Of a stretch of 64,000 nucleotides of DNA, positions 22,304 to 32,939 are shown in pieces (the stretch's first letter is position 1; the number at the start of each line of letters is the position of its first letter). The notes under the pieces were generated by a model that saw only the letters and a list, made by a program, of their open reading frames with translations, was not told the DNA's origin and did no database searches. The position numbers and the translations under genes were made by a program. Location: positions 248,001-312,000 of the forward strand of contig CM074766.1 of assembly GCA_037355855.1 (NCBI GenBank). Reading direction: 5' to 3'. This stretch comes from Pseudo-nitzschia pungens. Lineage: Eukaryota > Bacillariophyta > Bacillariophyceae > Bacillariales > Bacillariaceae.

Positions 22304-24708
22304 CTTATGGGATAGTATTGGCATTGGCATATACGTTGCTGCCAATATGATAACGTTCTACCGCAAGATGCATAGATGCATAGATGATAGTATAATATTA
22401 CTATAGATCTCGTTTAATTTTAATCATACCGGTAGCGTTCGACATGAACACTCGCTCGTTCTGTTTCAAAATCAATCACAACGCAAGGCTGAAGGACGCT
22501 GAAGCTTTCAGATTACTCAAATGTTACACGAGACAACAGAAGAGTGTCTTCGATCCTTTTCCTTTGAAACGTCTCTTCAAGCATGGCAACGCAATACCCA
22601 ATATCAATCCTACACCGAACGAATCGCAAAGGATGCGCATCGCAAAACATATTTCGATTATGATTCAATAGCTATGTGGTATTTTGATGTTCCTCATTCT
22701 GGTTTCTATTATTTTCCTTGCTGATTCGACACTCTGACATGCAACTTTTCTGTCGATTGGCTCAATGATCGGGGCACTGTAAGACGTCAATCATGATATT
22801 CAAAGCAGTAACTTCTCATTATTTGAAATTGTCAGCAGCAGAGAAGTGTGATCTCTTCTACTAGATTTTTCATAGCAAATGAGGACGAATACCTTCCGAG
22901 CCATGAATCAGAGGACATTAGTATGGATTCTGTTTTCTAATTCTTCTTTGTCATTCACTCGCATGTTCGTTGTTGTGATTTTTGCTACCATGCAACGGCG
23001 GAAACGAAGCTTCATGATGATGCTGCAGACAGTAACACAAACTGCAAAATACTGTTGTGCCGCGAGTACAAGAAGTTTCCTCCACCATCACGGCGGTTTA
23101 ATCGAGGGGTTGCAATAATGGAGGACAATTAACAGTGAAGATTTTGCACCAGCAGTAGAGTAACAACAAGTTGAAACAGCAGTCAAGAATTAGTAGTACC
23201 ACCAGTACTACAGCAAGTTGAAATGAGGTTGACAATGTCGTAGTACTACTAGTAGTACTACTAGTACTACTAGGAATCTTGATTCTACAAATAGTCCTCC
23301 ATCAAGGAATTATTCATAGTAAATACTAGTAGTACTGGCGAAATTTTTTAGCAAACAGCCAATTGGTCTTTGGAAGGTTGTGAAACATTGGTCTACTACT
23401 CCCACTACTACTAGTAGCACTAGTACACATAGTGGTCAAGTACGCCAGAGGGCTCTACTACTACTAGTAGTAGCTGCTGAGTAGTACCGCTGGTGGTAGT
23501 AGTAGTAGAATGTAATGAAGCGTAATATTAATAGTGGGACCATAGTTCTGTACAAAAAGGGAACGTTTGGAATTTTAATAGATCAAGAATCTGACAAGTG
23601 TTGTACTAACATTTCACACCAATTCAGTTGTAGCTGCTGCGTTGAGCAAGAAGAACTTATTCTCGTCTTACCAATACGGCTGTACACCAGTGGTCCTGTG
23701 CATTGTGGATGTCATTGGTCGCTCGCAGCTCGACACAGACCCTGCAGAGCATAAATAGCAGCATACATCGAAAATCATTCGATGATGTTGACGACAATCG
23801 GCGGGACCATCTCTTGCGATTCGCACAGATGGAACAGAGACGAGCTCCCCGTATCGGAGGATCATACTCGGTAGATCTGCAGCAATTGCATGACAAGCCC
23901 CACCACATTCCTGGAGAGAGGTCACACAGTCATTCGATGATACGGTTCGTTGCCGTGACGAGAGCAAAAAATTTGTTGGGGATCCGCACGAGAATGATTT
24001 TCGAAATGGGAGGGGTTGTGAAGACCGCAAAATTCGTCTCTCTACAAAGTCGTCGCATCGCAAACTAATTGCAAGTCCTTGCCCGTGAAATCGCGAGCTG
24101 CCAGAGCGGACGAGAAAGTGCCACGGAAATCGGGCAACGATGCGGGGACGAGGGAATATTCAATGCATTTTGAGAGCATCGTGCGATCCAACGGAAAGAA
24201 ATAGCTGTGTCGCAGGCCTTTCCCAGACAGAAACGAAACCTAGTTCTTGGTTTGGCGTTGGGTCGGACTAGATCCAACGCAACAAAGGCTGAGCTCCTCT
24301 CGAACGAGAAGTTACCATCAACATCACGGAGCGACATCAACATTTCGAACGCACTAGCGTAATTAGAAAACCATCTTCCGTTGCAGACACCACTGAACAC
24401 CAGCATGGCACCGATCACTAGATAGAAGAAGACCAAAGGCTCCAATACAATCCCTTCGCCACTAACCATCACCTCCAATGGTACTGGGTACTGTCAGTTA
24501 GCAATCGTTCTTAGTATTCACCTCTGTTTTAGAGTTCCTCACGATGCGTAGCGAAACAAAGTCCGCAAACCGATGAGTCGGTAGCTCGTTAAATTTCCGA
24601 TTACCGCTCAAAGATTTCTTTCCTGCTGAGTTCGAAGTTACAGCAAATAATAGTAGTGAAGCGTAATTGATATTGTTTCCCGATTGCAGAGTATCGTTTC
24701 GTAACGCA
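22304..24708. other. AT-rich spacer with CTAGTA-type repeats
   Basis: No gene is supported except the weak frame listed at 24065-24478. CTAG-type palindromic runs lie at 23190-23290 and 23400-23510. Short frames at 22444-22724 and 23668-24068 overlap on opposite strands and carry no domain I recognise. Confidence 0.45.
24065..24478 (-). CDS. Unrecognised open reading frame, 137 codons
   Basis: The first 30 residues include a hydrophobic stretch (LVFFYLVIGAMLVFSGV), and the next 40 read like an ordinary protein (FEMLMSLRDVDGNFSF, FVALDLVRP). The C-terminal half is Cys/Arg/Ser-rich and looks random. No domain is recognised. It may be a decayed gene or chance. Confidence 0.2.
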   Translation of the reverse strand: MEVMVSGEGIVLEPLVFFYLVIGAMLVFSGVCNGRWFSNYASAFEMLMSLRDVDGNFSFERSSAFVALDLVRPNAKPRTRFRFCLGKACDTAISFRWIARCSQNALNIPSSPHRCPISVALSRPLWQLAISRARTCN

Positions 24709-25217
24709 TCACGCCTTTTGAACCCGGAGCTTGTCCATTTCAGCTCGGACCCGGGCAGCGTGTTGCTGGTAGGCTTCGTCTCTTTTGGACATTCGGTAGT
24801 TCCATTCGTTCGAGGTCAGTCCGAGTTCCTTGGCTTTCTGTAATTCATTCCATTCCATTCCATTTATTGCATTTCATTTCATTTCATTTCATTCGGAGTT
24901 CACAAGACGAGTCAAAGGAATCTTTCCATGAGTCAAGGGAATCTCTGCAAGAGGCACTCCATTCCAGACAGTGTCGATGGGTCATCTTCACTCTTCGGCC
25001 CTCATCGAACCAGAGACAGTCACACGGTTACGAACAAGAACCAACCGAGGGATTCGATACCTCCGCTGCACGGATCCCACGACACGGAACAACCACATCG
25101 GACAAACAAGCATGAACTTACTCCGTAACCCAAGTATTGGACTCCGGTGTTGAGCGCTGGAACGACGTTGAACATCGCAACGATGACGCCAAGGGAGGCC
25201 ATTGATTGCCAAGGCAT
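24709..25217 (-). CDS. NDUFA1: Complex I subunit MWFE-like (NDUFA1)
   Basis: Two exons on the minus strand, 25217-25122 and 24837-24709, with a 284-base intron (GTAAGT donor, ACAG acceptor), give 74 residues; human NDUFA1 has 70. The start MPWQSMASLGVIVAMFNVVP resembles the short N-terminus and single membrane helix of MWFE. After GYG the second exon gives KAKELGLTSNEWNYRMSKRD, which matches the plant and animal pattern of aromatic-rich DEW...MERRD, and a charged helical tail follows. It should be an accessory, single-pass subunit of mitochondrial NADH:ubiquinone oxidoreductase, needed for membrane-arm assembly. It is too short and split to appear as a single long open frame. It is divergent from the glycerol-3-phosphate dehydrogenase gene. 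Confidence 0.85.
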
Positions 25218-26441
25218 GATGGATGTCTTTTTCTTTCCGCTTGGATAACAAACACACAAAAGGATCGGATTGCCAAGGTTGCAATCGAAACGTCTTGGTG
25301 TCGGATGGGGGGTGATCGGTAATTGCTCGCTCCTGCTGCTCCTACCGTCAAATCCGGTACAAGCTTGATCGTTGGGTCGGGCGTGGGGCGAGGATGGATT
25401 GGCTTGTTGCTGTTGTTGCCTTTGCCCTCTCATCTACCGTAAGGTACCGGTTGCGAGACGCGCATCGCCCAAACTCATTTCGCGCGGTGACCACTACAAC
25501 ACCAAACAAGACTCACTCATTTGATCACGAGCAACCGTGGTGCCGGCTGACGACTTTTTTTGAAAATCCGTTGTCTTTTGTTTCGTTCTTGTTCCCGTTC
25601 CCGTTCCCGTTCCCGTTCGATTTCTCGTCGAAGCTCGCTCCGTCGATCACCCACCCTCGAACTTGGCTGCGACGGATTTTCTTTACAATCTCGATCGATC
25701 GATTCATCAACCCAACCGCCAAAACATCGAACTGTGCAACCCGTTGCACAGAAATAGAAGCATTCACCTCATGTAAGTTTCGGGAAGACTTCGTTTAGAG
25801 AACACTGTGTACCCTTACATTGGAGTGGACGGAAAACCGCATCGATGCTAATCGGAGGAGTCGTCCAAAAATCAATCGTATCGTGTCGGTTTGGATGTTT
25901 GTTCTGTTCCGATCGTTCATTCATGAGTAGTTTGAGTCACGCCGTCCATTCCGCAGCGAACACTATGAATAGTATCTATGTAAGATAGGTATTGAACATT
26001 GTCAGAGTACTTCCGTGTGGGGGTTCGCTCAGCTCCACGTCACTCTTGTTCCATCAAATTCTCATTGGCCAATATTCTACGACTCGAAAAAGAATTCTTT
26101 TCGAGGTGAGTTCTGAACTTCCAAACTCCTCTTTTTTTTCTCCTCCTTTTGAAAATTTTGCATTCCTGGCTGGCGCGTATCATCACAGATACGACCTCGC
26201 AAACGTAGGTTCTACGCACAAACCCTCGTAGAGACCCACGCTTGTGTCCTTAGAACAGACATCTCAAGTCACATATTTGTTTAGTGCGGCATACTACTTA
26301 CTGGTTCTACGGATCATTGCTACTTTTCCAATTTGCGAGCCAAACGCACCGAACACCGTAGAACGCAAACCGTCTTTTGTTTGTCGGTTGCTGAGTGAGC
26401 AAAACTCTGTACACGACAAACTTCCACCGATATCCAACCGC
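25218..26441. other. Divergent intergenic region
   Basis: It lies between the MWFE-like gene and the glycerol-3-phosphate dehydrogenase gene. It holds a fourfold GTTCCC run near 25590-25616 and no convincing coding sequence. The frame upstream of 26442 stays open to 26244 but lacks an ATG, so I take it as leader. Confidence 0.45.
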
Positions 26442-28121
26442 ATGTCGTCGGTCATAAAATTTCTCAAACCTCGTAAAGACTCCAACGCACTTGCCACCCA
26501 TCAATCTCTATCGGTTCAGAAACCGATTATTTCTTCCAAGACACTCACCTCCTTAGTCCTCTACATCTGTTTGTGGTCACAAGTACTACAAGCATTCCTT
26601 TCGAACAAGAGTTCCTTCACATCGGCAACAAAGATACCGACTTCAACGGTTCCTTCTCCCTTTCGCGCGACAAACGAGAACCCCCCGAACAGCAACAAGA
26701 TGGCCAATCCAATGGATGATTCCTTCACCGCCAACCCTCAGAACTCCTCCGATCAGCTCGACAAGGTCTGCATCATCGGAAGCGGGAACTGGGGCTCGGC
26801 CATTTCGACCATTGTGGGTCGGAATTGCGAACGCCTTTCCTTTTACGAATCCCGCGTGAACATGTGGGTCTTTGAGGAAATGGTAGAGGTGGAAGACCCA
26901 ATGAACAAGGGCCAGAAGCACAAGCGAAAGCTCACCGAAGTGATCAACGAACAACACGAGAACGTTAAGTACCTCCCCGGCATCAAGCTTCCCAACAATA
27001 TCAAGGCCGTTGCGGACCTCGCCGAGGCGTGCAAGGATGCTACCCTTTTGATCTTTGTCCTTCCCCACCAATTCTTGCCACGACTCCTTCCCACCATTAG
27101 AGAATCGGCCCATCCTTCCTGCCGGGGCGTCAGTCTCATCAAGGGTATCGGTGAGTAACGAAACGTGGCGCGGAATTGCTGTCTGACCCACGGGTTCTCG
27201 TCCGTTGTTCGCCGCCATTCCCCTTTTGTTTTTTGTCATTGTTTTATTTGTATTTGAAACCGTTGTCTCTTACCCCGGATTGCTTCTCTTCTTGTTCTCA
27301 TGGTTTCCATTGCAGACTTTTGCGAAGAAACAGGATCTCCCGTTCTCATCTCTCGAGGAATCTCCGAAGCCATGGGAAACGATTTCCCCTGCGGTGTTCT
27401 CATGGGCGCCAACGTCGCTTCTGAAGTTGCCGAGGGCCAAATGTGCGAGTCTACACTTGCCAGCAACTTTGGACCTCCCGCAGACGAAATGACCCGTCAA
27501 CTCTTCGACTCTCCGCCCCACTTCCGGGTGCAACACATCACTGACGTCGCAGGAGCCGAAGTCTGCGGTGCTCTCAAGAACGTCATTGCTCTCGGTGCCG
27601 GCTTTGTCGACGGCGTAGGCCTCGGTGGAAACACAAAGGCCGCCCTCCTGCGGGTGGGTCTCCGAGAAATGGCCAAGTTTTGCCACATGTTCTTCGATGG
27701 GGTTCGGGACAACACCTTTACCGAATCCTGCGGCATGGCCGATCTCATCACCACGTGCTACGGAGGCCGCAACCGCAAGTGCGCCGAGGCTTTTGCCCGT
27801 GAGCGCAAGGCTTCCAATCCCACACGAGACGACAAGGATTGTGGCTCTCTTTGGAACCAGATCGAGTCGGATCTTTTGAACGGTCAAAAGCTTCAGGGAA
27901 CCATCACGGCCAAGGATGCGTACAAGCTCATCGCATCGAAGAACGTGGCAAACGATTTCCCTCTCATCAAGATCATTTACGAAATTTCCTTCGAGGGTCG
28001 AGCAGTCGAATCCATCATCGAAGGAATCGCAGTTGCGCCCAAGAATCACCAACAACAAGAGAGCAGCAACCTATTGCGACAGGAGGCTTCCTATTACCAG
28101 CCCACCACATCCCATCTGTAA
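26442..28121 (+). CDS. GPD: NAD-dependent glycerol-3-phosphate dehydrogenase, probably plastid-targeted
   Basis: Reduces dihydroxyacetone phosphate to sn-glycerol 3-phosphate, feeding glycerolipid or glycerol synthesis. Exons 26442-27150 and 27316-28121 (165-base intron, GTGAGT...TGCAG, split Asp codon) encode 504 residues. The Rossmann motif GSGNWG is at 113-118, followed by [12 protein letters not shown] strand sequence, [17 protein letters not shown], the conserved GALKN with catalytic Lys, [14 protein letters not shown], and [22 protein letters not shown]. These are GPD1-type signatures. The first 110 residues are extra: a hydrophobic segment at about 34-51 ends in VLQA followed by Phe52 and a Ser/Thr/Lys-rich stretch. 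This fits the diatom signal-plus-transit presequence with Phe at +1, so plastid import is inferred. The ATG at 26701 would give a shorter cytosolic form. Confidence 0.93.
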
Positions 28122-28311
28122 GATGTTCGACGAAAACATGCTGCCGACACTACCAACACAGCTAACAATGCCAAACCAACAAGACAAGATTTTATGAATG
28201 AAACGAGATTGTATCTTCTTTCTAATTCATATGGCGGGGAGATTTGGGATGAGGAAAAAAGATACAGAAAACACACAGAACAGTGCGTAGGTTTCCAACG
28301 AAAACTCCTAC

Positions 28312-28351
28312 CATTGCGGCAACGATCCTGAACCGATCGGTTGCCGCAATG
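28312..28351. repeat. Short perfect inverted repeat (hairpin) downstream of GPD
   Basis: CATTGCGGCAAC is followed by GATC, a 7-base loop, GATC, one bulged G and GTTGCCGCAATG. This predicts a stem of 12 plus 4 base pairs about 190 bases after the GPD stop codon. Confidence 0.8.
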
Positions 28352-30625
28352 CATCCCATCTCTCCCCGTCCAGGTAAGATTGTCAGAACGTATTTACATA
28401 CAAATGGTAAAAAGGCAAAGCAAAAAAAGAAAAAACCATCATCCTCGTTGTTTTCCGTCCATCGTTGTTTCGTACCCATACACAAAAAAAAAATTAGCAT
28501 GCCGCATCAGATCCAGGGAGTTTCGATTCGCTGGATTGATTGGAGTTGATTGCCATTCAGAGCGTCCGGTATTGAGTAACTACTGTATCAGCACGAGCTG
28601 AATTTTGGCGAATGTCAGGTTTTCGATGCATTCATTTCCTTGCTATCAACTCGTCTATTGAAGAAGCAAGCACTATACTACTACATACATATCAGTATTC
28701 GACTATCAAAGTAACAATCATTGTAAAAATAACTTTAAATAAAATGAAATTTTGAAAGTTTACGAAGAAATTATCTCGTATTGCCTGTTAGTCATACCAG
28801 ATATACCCAATTTTGTTAGTCATCATCGCTGAAGGATCACCTACGTGCAGCAACATGATAGTCTAACTTTCAAGACTACAGTTGTTGTTGATACCGTTGT
28901 CCATCCCCCGAACTCGTGGAAGCGGTACAAGAAGAATTTTTACTTGTACTCCTGGCTCCATTTTGCTCCTTTCATCAAATTGATACTTCTAGTATGGATA
29001 TCAGGGTTGTTCCCGCAAGTCCTCACCTGTAGTTGTAGTCCGTGAAATGAGAAGCTTTCTCCTATCGGATCTAGTTAGTGTTCTCATTTCTGATTATCAT
29101 TTGCTATCTTCTTGAAGTATTGAAAAGATTGTTGGTTTTAGTTTATAAACTTAAAGTGTACACTTGTTCGATAACCGAAGTTTTTTAGCTTCCATCTGTT
29201 TAATATCTCTCGATCGAACCCCACACCATCAATCTTTTTGTCTCTTCCAACGATGATTGGTCGTTCTTTTTGTCTCTGCCATGGTCTGCTGTTCCCCCCC
29301 GGGCAGTCCGTTTCGTCTCTCCTACCCGATTGGTCATTGTTGGATCTCCCGCGCAAACAGCTTTCGTTTGTTCCGCGGGTTGTGGCACGGGTCGTGAGCA
29401 GCTGCGAGACGTCAGCGTTACACGTGTTCAAAAACGTGTTGCGAACCCATGCAAGCATGCATACAGTATATGAATGGACGGGACGGTTGTGCATACCTGG
29501 TAAATACCTCTGTTGCGTATTATCGTACCATAACAAAAATACTGGAACTTTGGAATTGCGTACAAGTAGTATTACACTTACCTACAACACTTGCCACAGA
29601 AGAAGATAGTCGGAGAGTCTACGCACCTCGCAGAGCTAATTTTTGTCATCGACTTCATCTTCAATCCTCCCCCGAACGACTTGCGATCCGAACTCGAACG
29701 GAACGAACCCAAGAACACGACTAGCGGTCGATGGATGGACGGGTCACGACTAAAAAAGAATTCATTTCAAAAATCAAACATTGAAAACGGCATTTTCGAA
29801 ACAGAACAATCGTCGGACAACGGATCGAGTGGATTCATCTTTTGTTGCTGAGATGATCGAGTTGAAATTTCAACGTTGGTCTTTTGAGATTGACGAGAGA
29901 ATCCGAGTGCCAGTAGGCACAGGATACTACCTTACCGTGCACGAGACCGATTGGTCCCATCTCGACGATGAAACGAACCGAAACCAAGAAGTCTGTTTGT
30001 TCGACGCATCGTACGTACGGTTTCTTGGCATGCCGTAGCTACTACAAATAGAATTGTAGTATTGGCTGACATGGAAGACCATCTTAGGTAGGAAACGGAC
30101 AGAGCTCTCACGAATATCGCGACGTGATGGCAGAAGAGACGGCTTGCCAAACGTATCGGCACTAGGAGCAGAACACTGTCGTATCCGGTATGATAACAGT
30201 CGCGACTTGGTGGAGAGAGAGAGAGAGAGAGAGAGTTGACCAGTTGACCATGTTTGACTTTCGTGGAATTCAATCATTCATCACATAATCAGCTACGTGT
30301 GCGTGTACATTTTAATCTACTATTCTAGCATTCATCACAACATGCCTCTTCAATAATGGTGGAGCGCCTGTTAGCTGCGCATTCATTGGTTTCAACACCG
30401 TTTGTAAAACAACGGAAATTTGCAGGATGCATATGTGCGATCCAGGAGAGAAAAAGCGCTCTCTTGCTCCCCCGACCAAAGCGGCGAGTCGTGCTGTATT
30501 CTACCGGAATCCGAACGCGCAACATGTCTTCTTTCTGAGACAACAAGGAATGCCGGCGTAGACGACGAGATGCCGAATGCGAAACGCTGAAGCTATGCAA
30601 AGCTCAACTTCGTCTCTGCTAGAGC

Positions 30626-30964
30626 TCAAATGAGCTTTGTCTTTTGCTCTCTGCCCCTGCGCTTGGGAGCTCGTGGTATCGAGGTCGGATCATGCTCTCG
30701 GGGAAAAGCAAACAACTCTCTGTATGTCTGCGCATTCGTCAGTGATTCGGTGAAGTGATGGCTGTGTTGTGCAAGGTCGGTGCTCGTTGGATCGATCGGA
30801 TCAATCCACGTGACGATTCTCTCGAAACCATTTGGTTGTTCACTCGGACTTCTTCCGAGCTCAGAACGTTCGCACAAGTCTCCGCTATGGATTGTTTCAA
30901 CAAGAACGCCGTCGATGTATGCAAAAAATGAACCATGGGTGTGGACACTGTTGGGGTTATTCAT
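30626..30964 (-). CDS. Unrecognised open reading frame, 112 aa
   Basis: A single frame with ordinary composition (for example FFAYIDGVLVETIHSG and NGFERIVTWIDPIDP) and a basic tail. No domain, signal peptide or relative is recognised, and overlapping plus-strand frames exist. It may be chance. Confidence 0.2.
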   Translation of the reverse strand: MNNPNSVHTHGSFFAYIDGVLVETIHSGDLCERSELGRSPSEQPNGFERIVTWIDPIDPTSTDLAQHSHHFTESLTNAQTYRELFAFPREHDPTSIPRAPKRRGREQKTKLI

Positions 30965-31037
30965 CGTTTGAGGCTGTATTTTGGTGTTTTCAAATTGGGA
31001 TGCTAGAGCAATCGAATCAATCTATCATTATTCAATC

Positions 31038-31451
31038 ATGCCTGAAAATTCTGCACGTGCGATCAGTTCGGAAAAACAACCCTTGTTCTCGATATCGCAC
31101 TTCGAGGACGAGTTTTGCGCGTCGTGTGCAAAGACAGAGACTTTGCCTCCGTCTCGTATCCGGCGTGCCCTTCTGTTGCTGTTTGCGGAAATTGTAGACG
31201 AAACCCCGCAGGCACAATTGTGTTGTCTGCTCTTCTCGGACGACAGCCATCTCAGAGATCACAGCACCACAGCACACACACACACACACACACACACCTC
31301 CTCTCATTTGGTTTACTCCGTTTTTGACTGGAACAATCCAAGCACCGCGCGCCAACATATAGTGTGCAAAAGGTATAGCCGAAGGAGGAAGTGTTCTTGT
31401 TCTTGCTGCTACCGCCGTTGCCGTTGCTGCGGCTGTCAGGCCCAAGCATAG
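31038..31451 (+). CDS. Unrecognised open reading frame, 137 aa
   Basis: From the ATG at 31038 the first 75 residues look like an ordinary protein (SISHFEDEFCASCAKTE, RRALLLLFAEIVDE). A CA microsatellite then gives THTHTH, and the tail is Cys/Arg-rich. It may be a small lineage-specific gene or chance; no family is recognised. Confidence 0.2.
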   Translation: MPENSARAISSEKQPLFSISHFEDEFCASCAKTETLPPSRIRRALLLLFAEIVDETPQAQLCCLLFSDDSHLRDHSTTAHTHTHTHTSSHLVYSVFDWNNPSTARQHIVCKRYSRRRKCSCSCCYRRCRCCGCQAQA

Positions 31452-31877
31452 TTTTGAGATCAAACCAACCATTGGAAGTACCTGGTTCACTCTCATTCGA
31501 TGGGTAGATTTGGTTCAGCCCCATGCGGGCATCATCGTCGAGTGTAACCCAAAAAGCCATTGTTATGATCATCTATTGCCAAGATCTCCATCCTTGGATC
31601 GTTCGGAATTTCTATTGCAAGGTCGTCTTCCGATTTTTTGGGACCGCCACGACCGAGACGACGACAAGAACCACGATGCAACCCGCGCCGTTGTTCTCGT
31701 TGTTGCCTTATGATGCAATTATTATTATTATTATTTATTTGGCTCTATAATATACAGTATATTATAATATGATACTAGTGATTGGAAAGGATCGATTGCC
31801 GTATGTTTGTAGTAGCAGTAGCAGTAGCATCGGTGGTTGCGGATGCGCTGTGGCGGTTGCGTTCCGTCTTTCTTCGT

Positions 31878-32939
31878 CTACACCGCGAGACACTCTCGGA
31901 ACCGCGCCTCGAGCGCCTCCCGGTCCAGGTTCCGCCCAATGAACACGAGGCGGTTCGTCTTTGCCTCCCCGTCCTTCCAGGGCCGGCCCACGCCGTCGTC
32001 CGAACTCGAAATGCTCATGAGCATGTGCACTCCCTGAAAGACGAACCGGGCGTCCGACCCGTCGATGCTCAGGATGCCCTTGGACCGAAAAATGTCCACC
32101 CCGTGGTCCCGCAGCAGCACCGTCAGCCAGGAATTGAGCTTTTGCAGGTCGAGCCTCCCCTCGAATTCGATGCCCACGCTGGACACGGAGGCGTCGTGCT
32201 CGTGCTCGGCCTCCGTGTCCAGAAAGTCTTCCTCTTCCTGCAGGACCCTGGCCAGATCGAAGGCCCCGATGCCGAGAATGCTCGCGAGCGAATCCACCCT
32301 GGAGTGCTCCGTCTCGATAATCTCGCAGAATTCGTTGATCTTGCGGATTTCCCGGATCGCTTCCTCCTTTTCCTCCTCGGTCACCAGATCGATCTTGTTG
32401 AGCAGGATTTTATCGGCAAAGGCCACCTGCTCCACCGTCTCGTTCTCGACTCCCTCCGGTTTTTCTTCCCTCAGGTGCGGCAGGACGTGCTTGGCGTCCA
32501 CCACCGTCAAAATAGCGTCCAGCTCGTAGTGTTGCTGGACGTCCTCGTCGACAAAAAAGGTCTGGGCCACCGGCGCCGGATCGGCCAGTCCCGTCGTTTC
32601 GATCAGAACGTGGTCGAACCGGGCATCGCTCCTCGCGAGCTTGTCCAGAATGCGCAGGAGATCCCCCCGAACGGTGCAGCAGACGCAGCCATTGTTCATC
32701 TCGAAGACCTCCTCCTCCGTCTCGATGACCAGCGCGTCGTCGACGCCGACCTCCCCGAATTCGTTCTCGATGATCGCCACGCGGAGTCCGTGGTCCTTGT
32801 TCCGGAGGATGTGGTTGAGGAGGGTGGTCTTGCCCGCTCCCAGAAAGCCCGTGAGGATCGTGCAGGGGGTCTTTCCGGGATTGGCGTCGTCGCAATTCTC
32901 GTCGGTGCGGGGTTCCGCGACGCACTTTCCGAATTCCAT
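31878..32939 (-). CDS. COG0523 (CobW/ZNG1-like) metal-chaperone GTPase
   Basis: A single exon of 353 residues, the normal length for the family. The P-loop GFLGAGKTT is at 31-39, IIENEFGEVGVDD at 57-68 is the switch region, the metal-binding Cys-x-Cys-Cys of NGCVCCTVRGD has Cys at 85, 87 and 88, IETTGLADPAP at 113-122, and the G4 motif NKID is at 181-184. The CobW C-terminal domain covers about 255-353. Family members deliver zinc (or another transition metal) to client proteins using GTP hydrolysis. I see no N-terminal CPELV-type motif of the kind animal ZNG1 uses to dock on methionine aminopeptidase 1, so the client may differ. No targeting peptide is visible, so cytosolic is likely. Upstream is a leader with TTCGTTGTTCG-type repeats. 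Confidence 0.93.
   Translation of the reverse strand: MEFGKCVAEPRTDENCDDANPGKTPCTILTGFLGAGKTTLLNHILRNKDHGLRVAIIENEFGEVGVDDALVIETEEEVFEMNNGCVCCTVRGDLLRILDKLARSDARFDHVLIETTGLADPAPVAQTFFVDEDVQQHYELDAILTVVDAKHVLPHLREEKPEGVENETVEQVAFADKILLNKIDLVTEEEKEEAIREIRKINEFCEIIETEHSRVDSLASILGIGAFDLARVLQEEEDFLDTEAEHEHDASVSSVGIEFEGRLDLQKLNSWLTVLLRDHGVDIFRSKGILSIDGSDARFVFQGVHMLMSISSSDDGVGRPWKDGEAKTNRLVFIGRNLDREALEARFRECLAV

Larger units (their letters stand above)
28122..31877. other. Long spacer, no firm gene
   Basis: It contains the hairpin at 28312-28351, a GA run at 30213-30234, a CA run at 31273-31298, an ATT run at 31717-31735 and a palindromic TATAATATAC stretch at 31746-31770. Two weak frames are listed separately. 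Otherwise I see nothing I can name. Confidence 0.45.
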
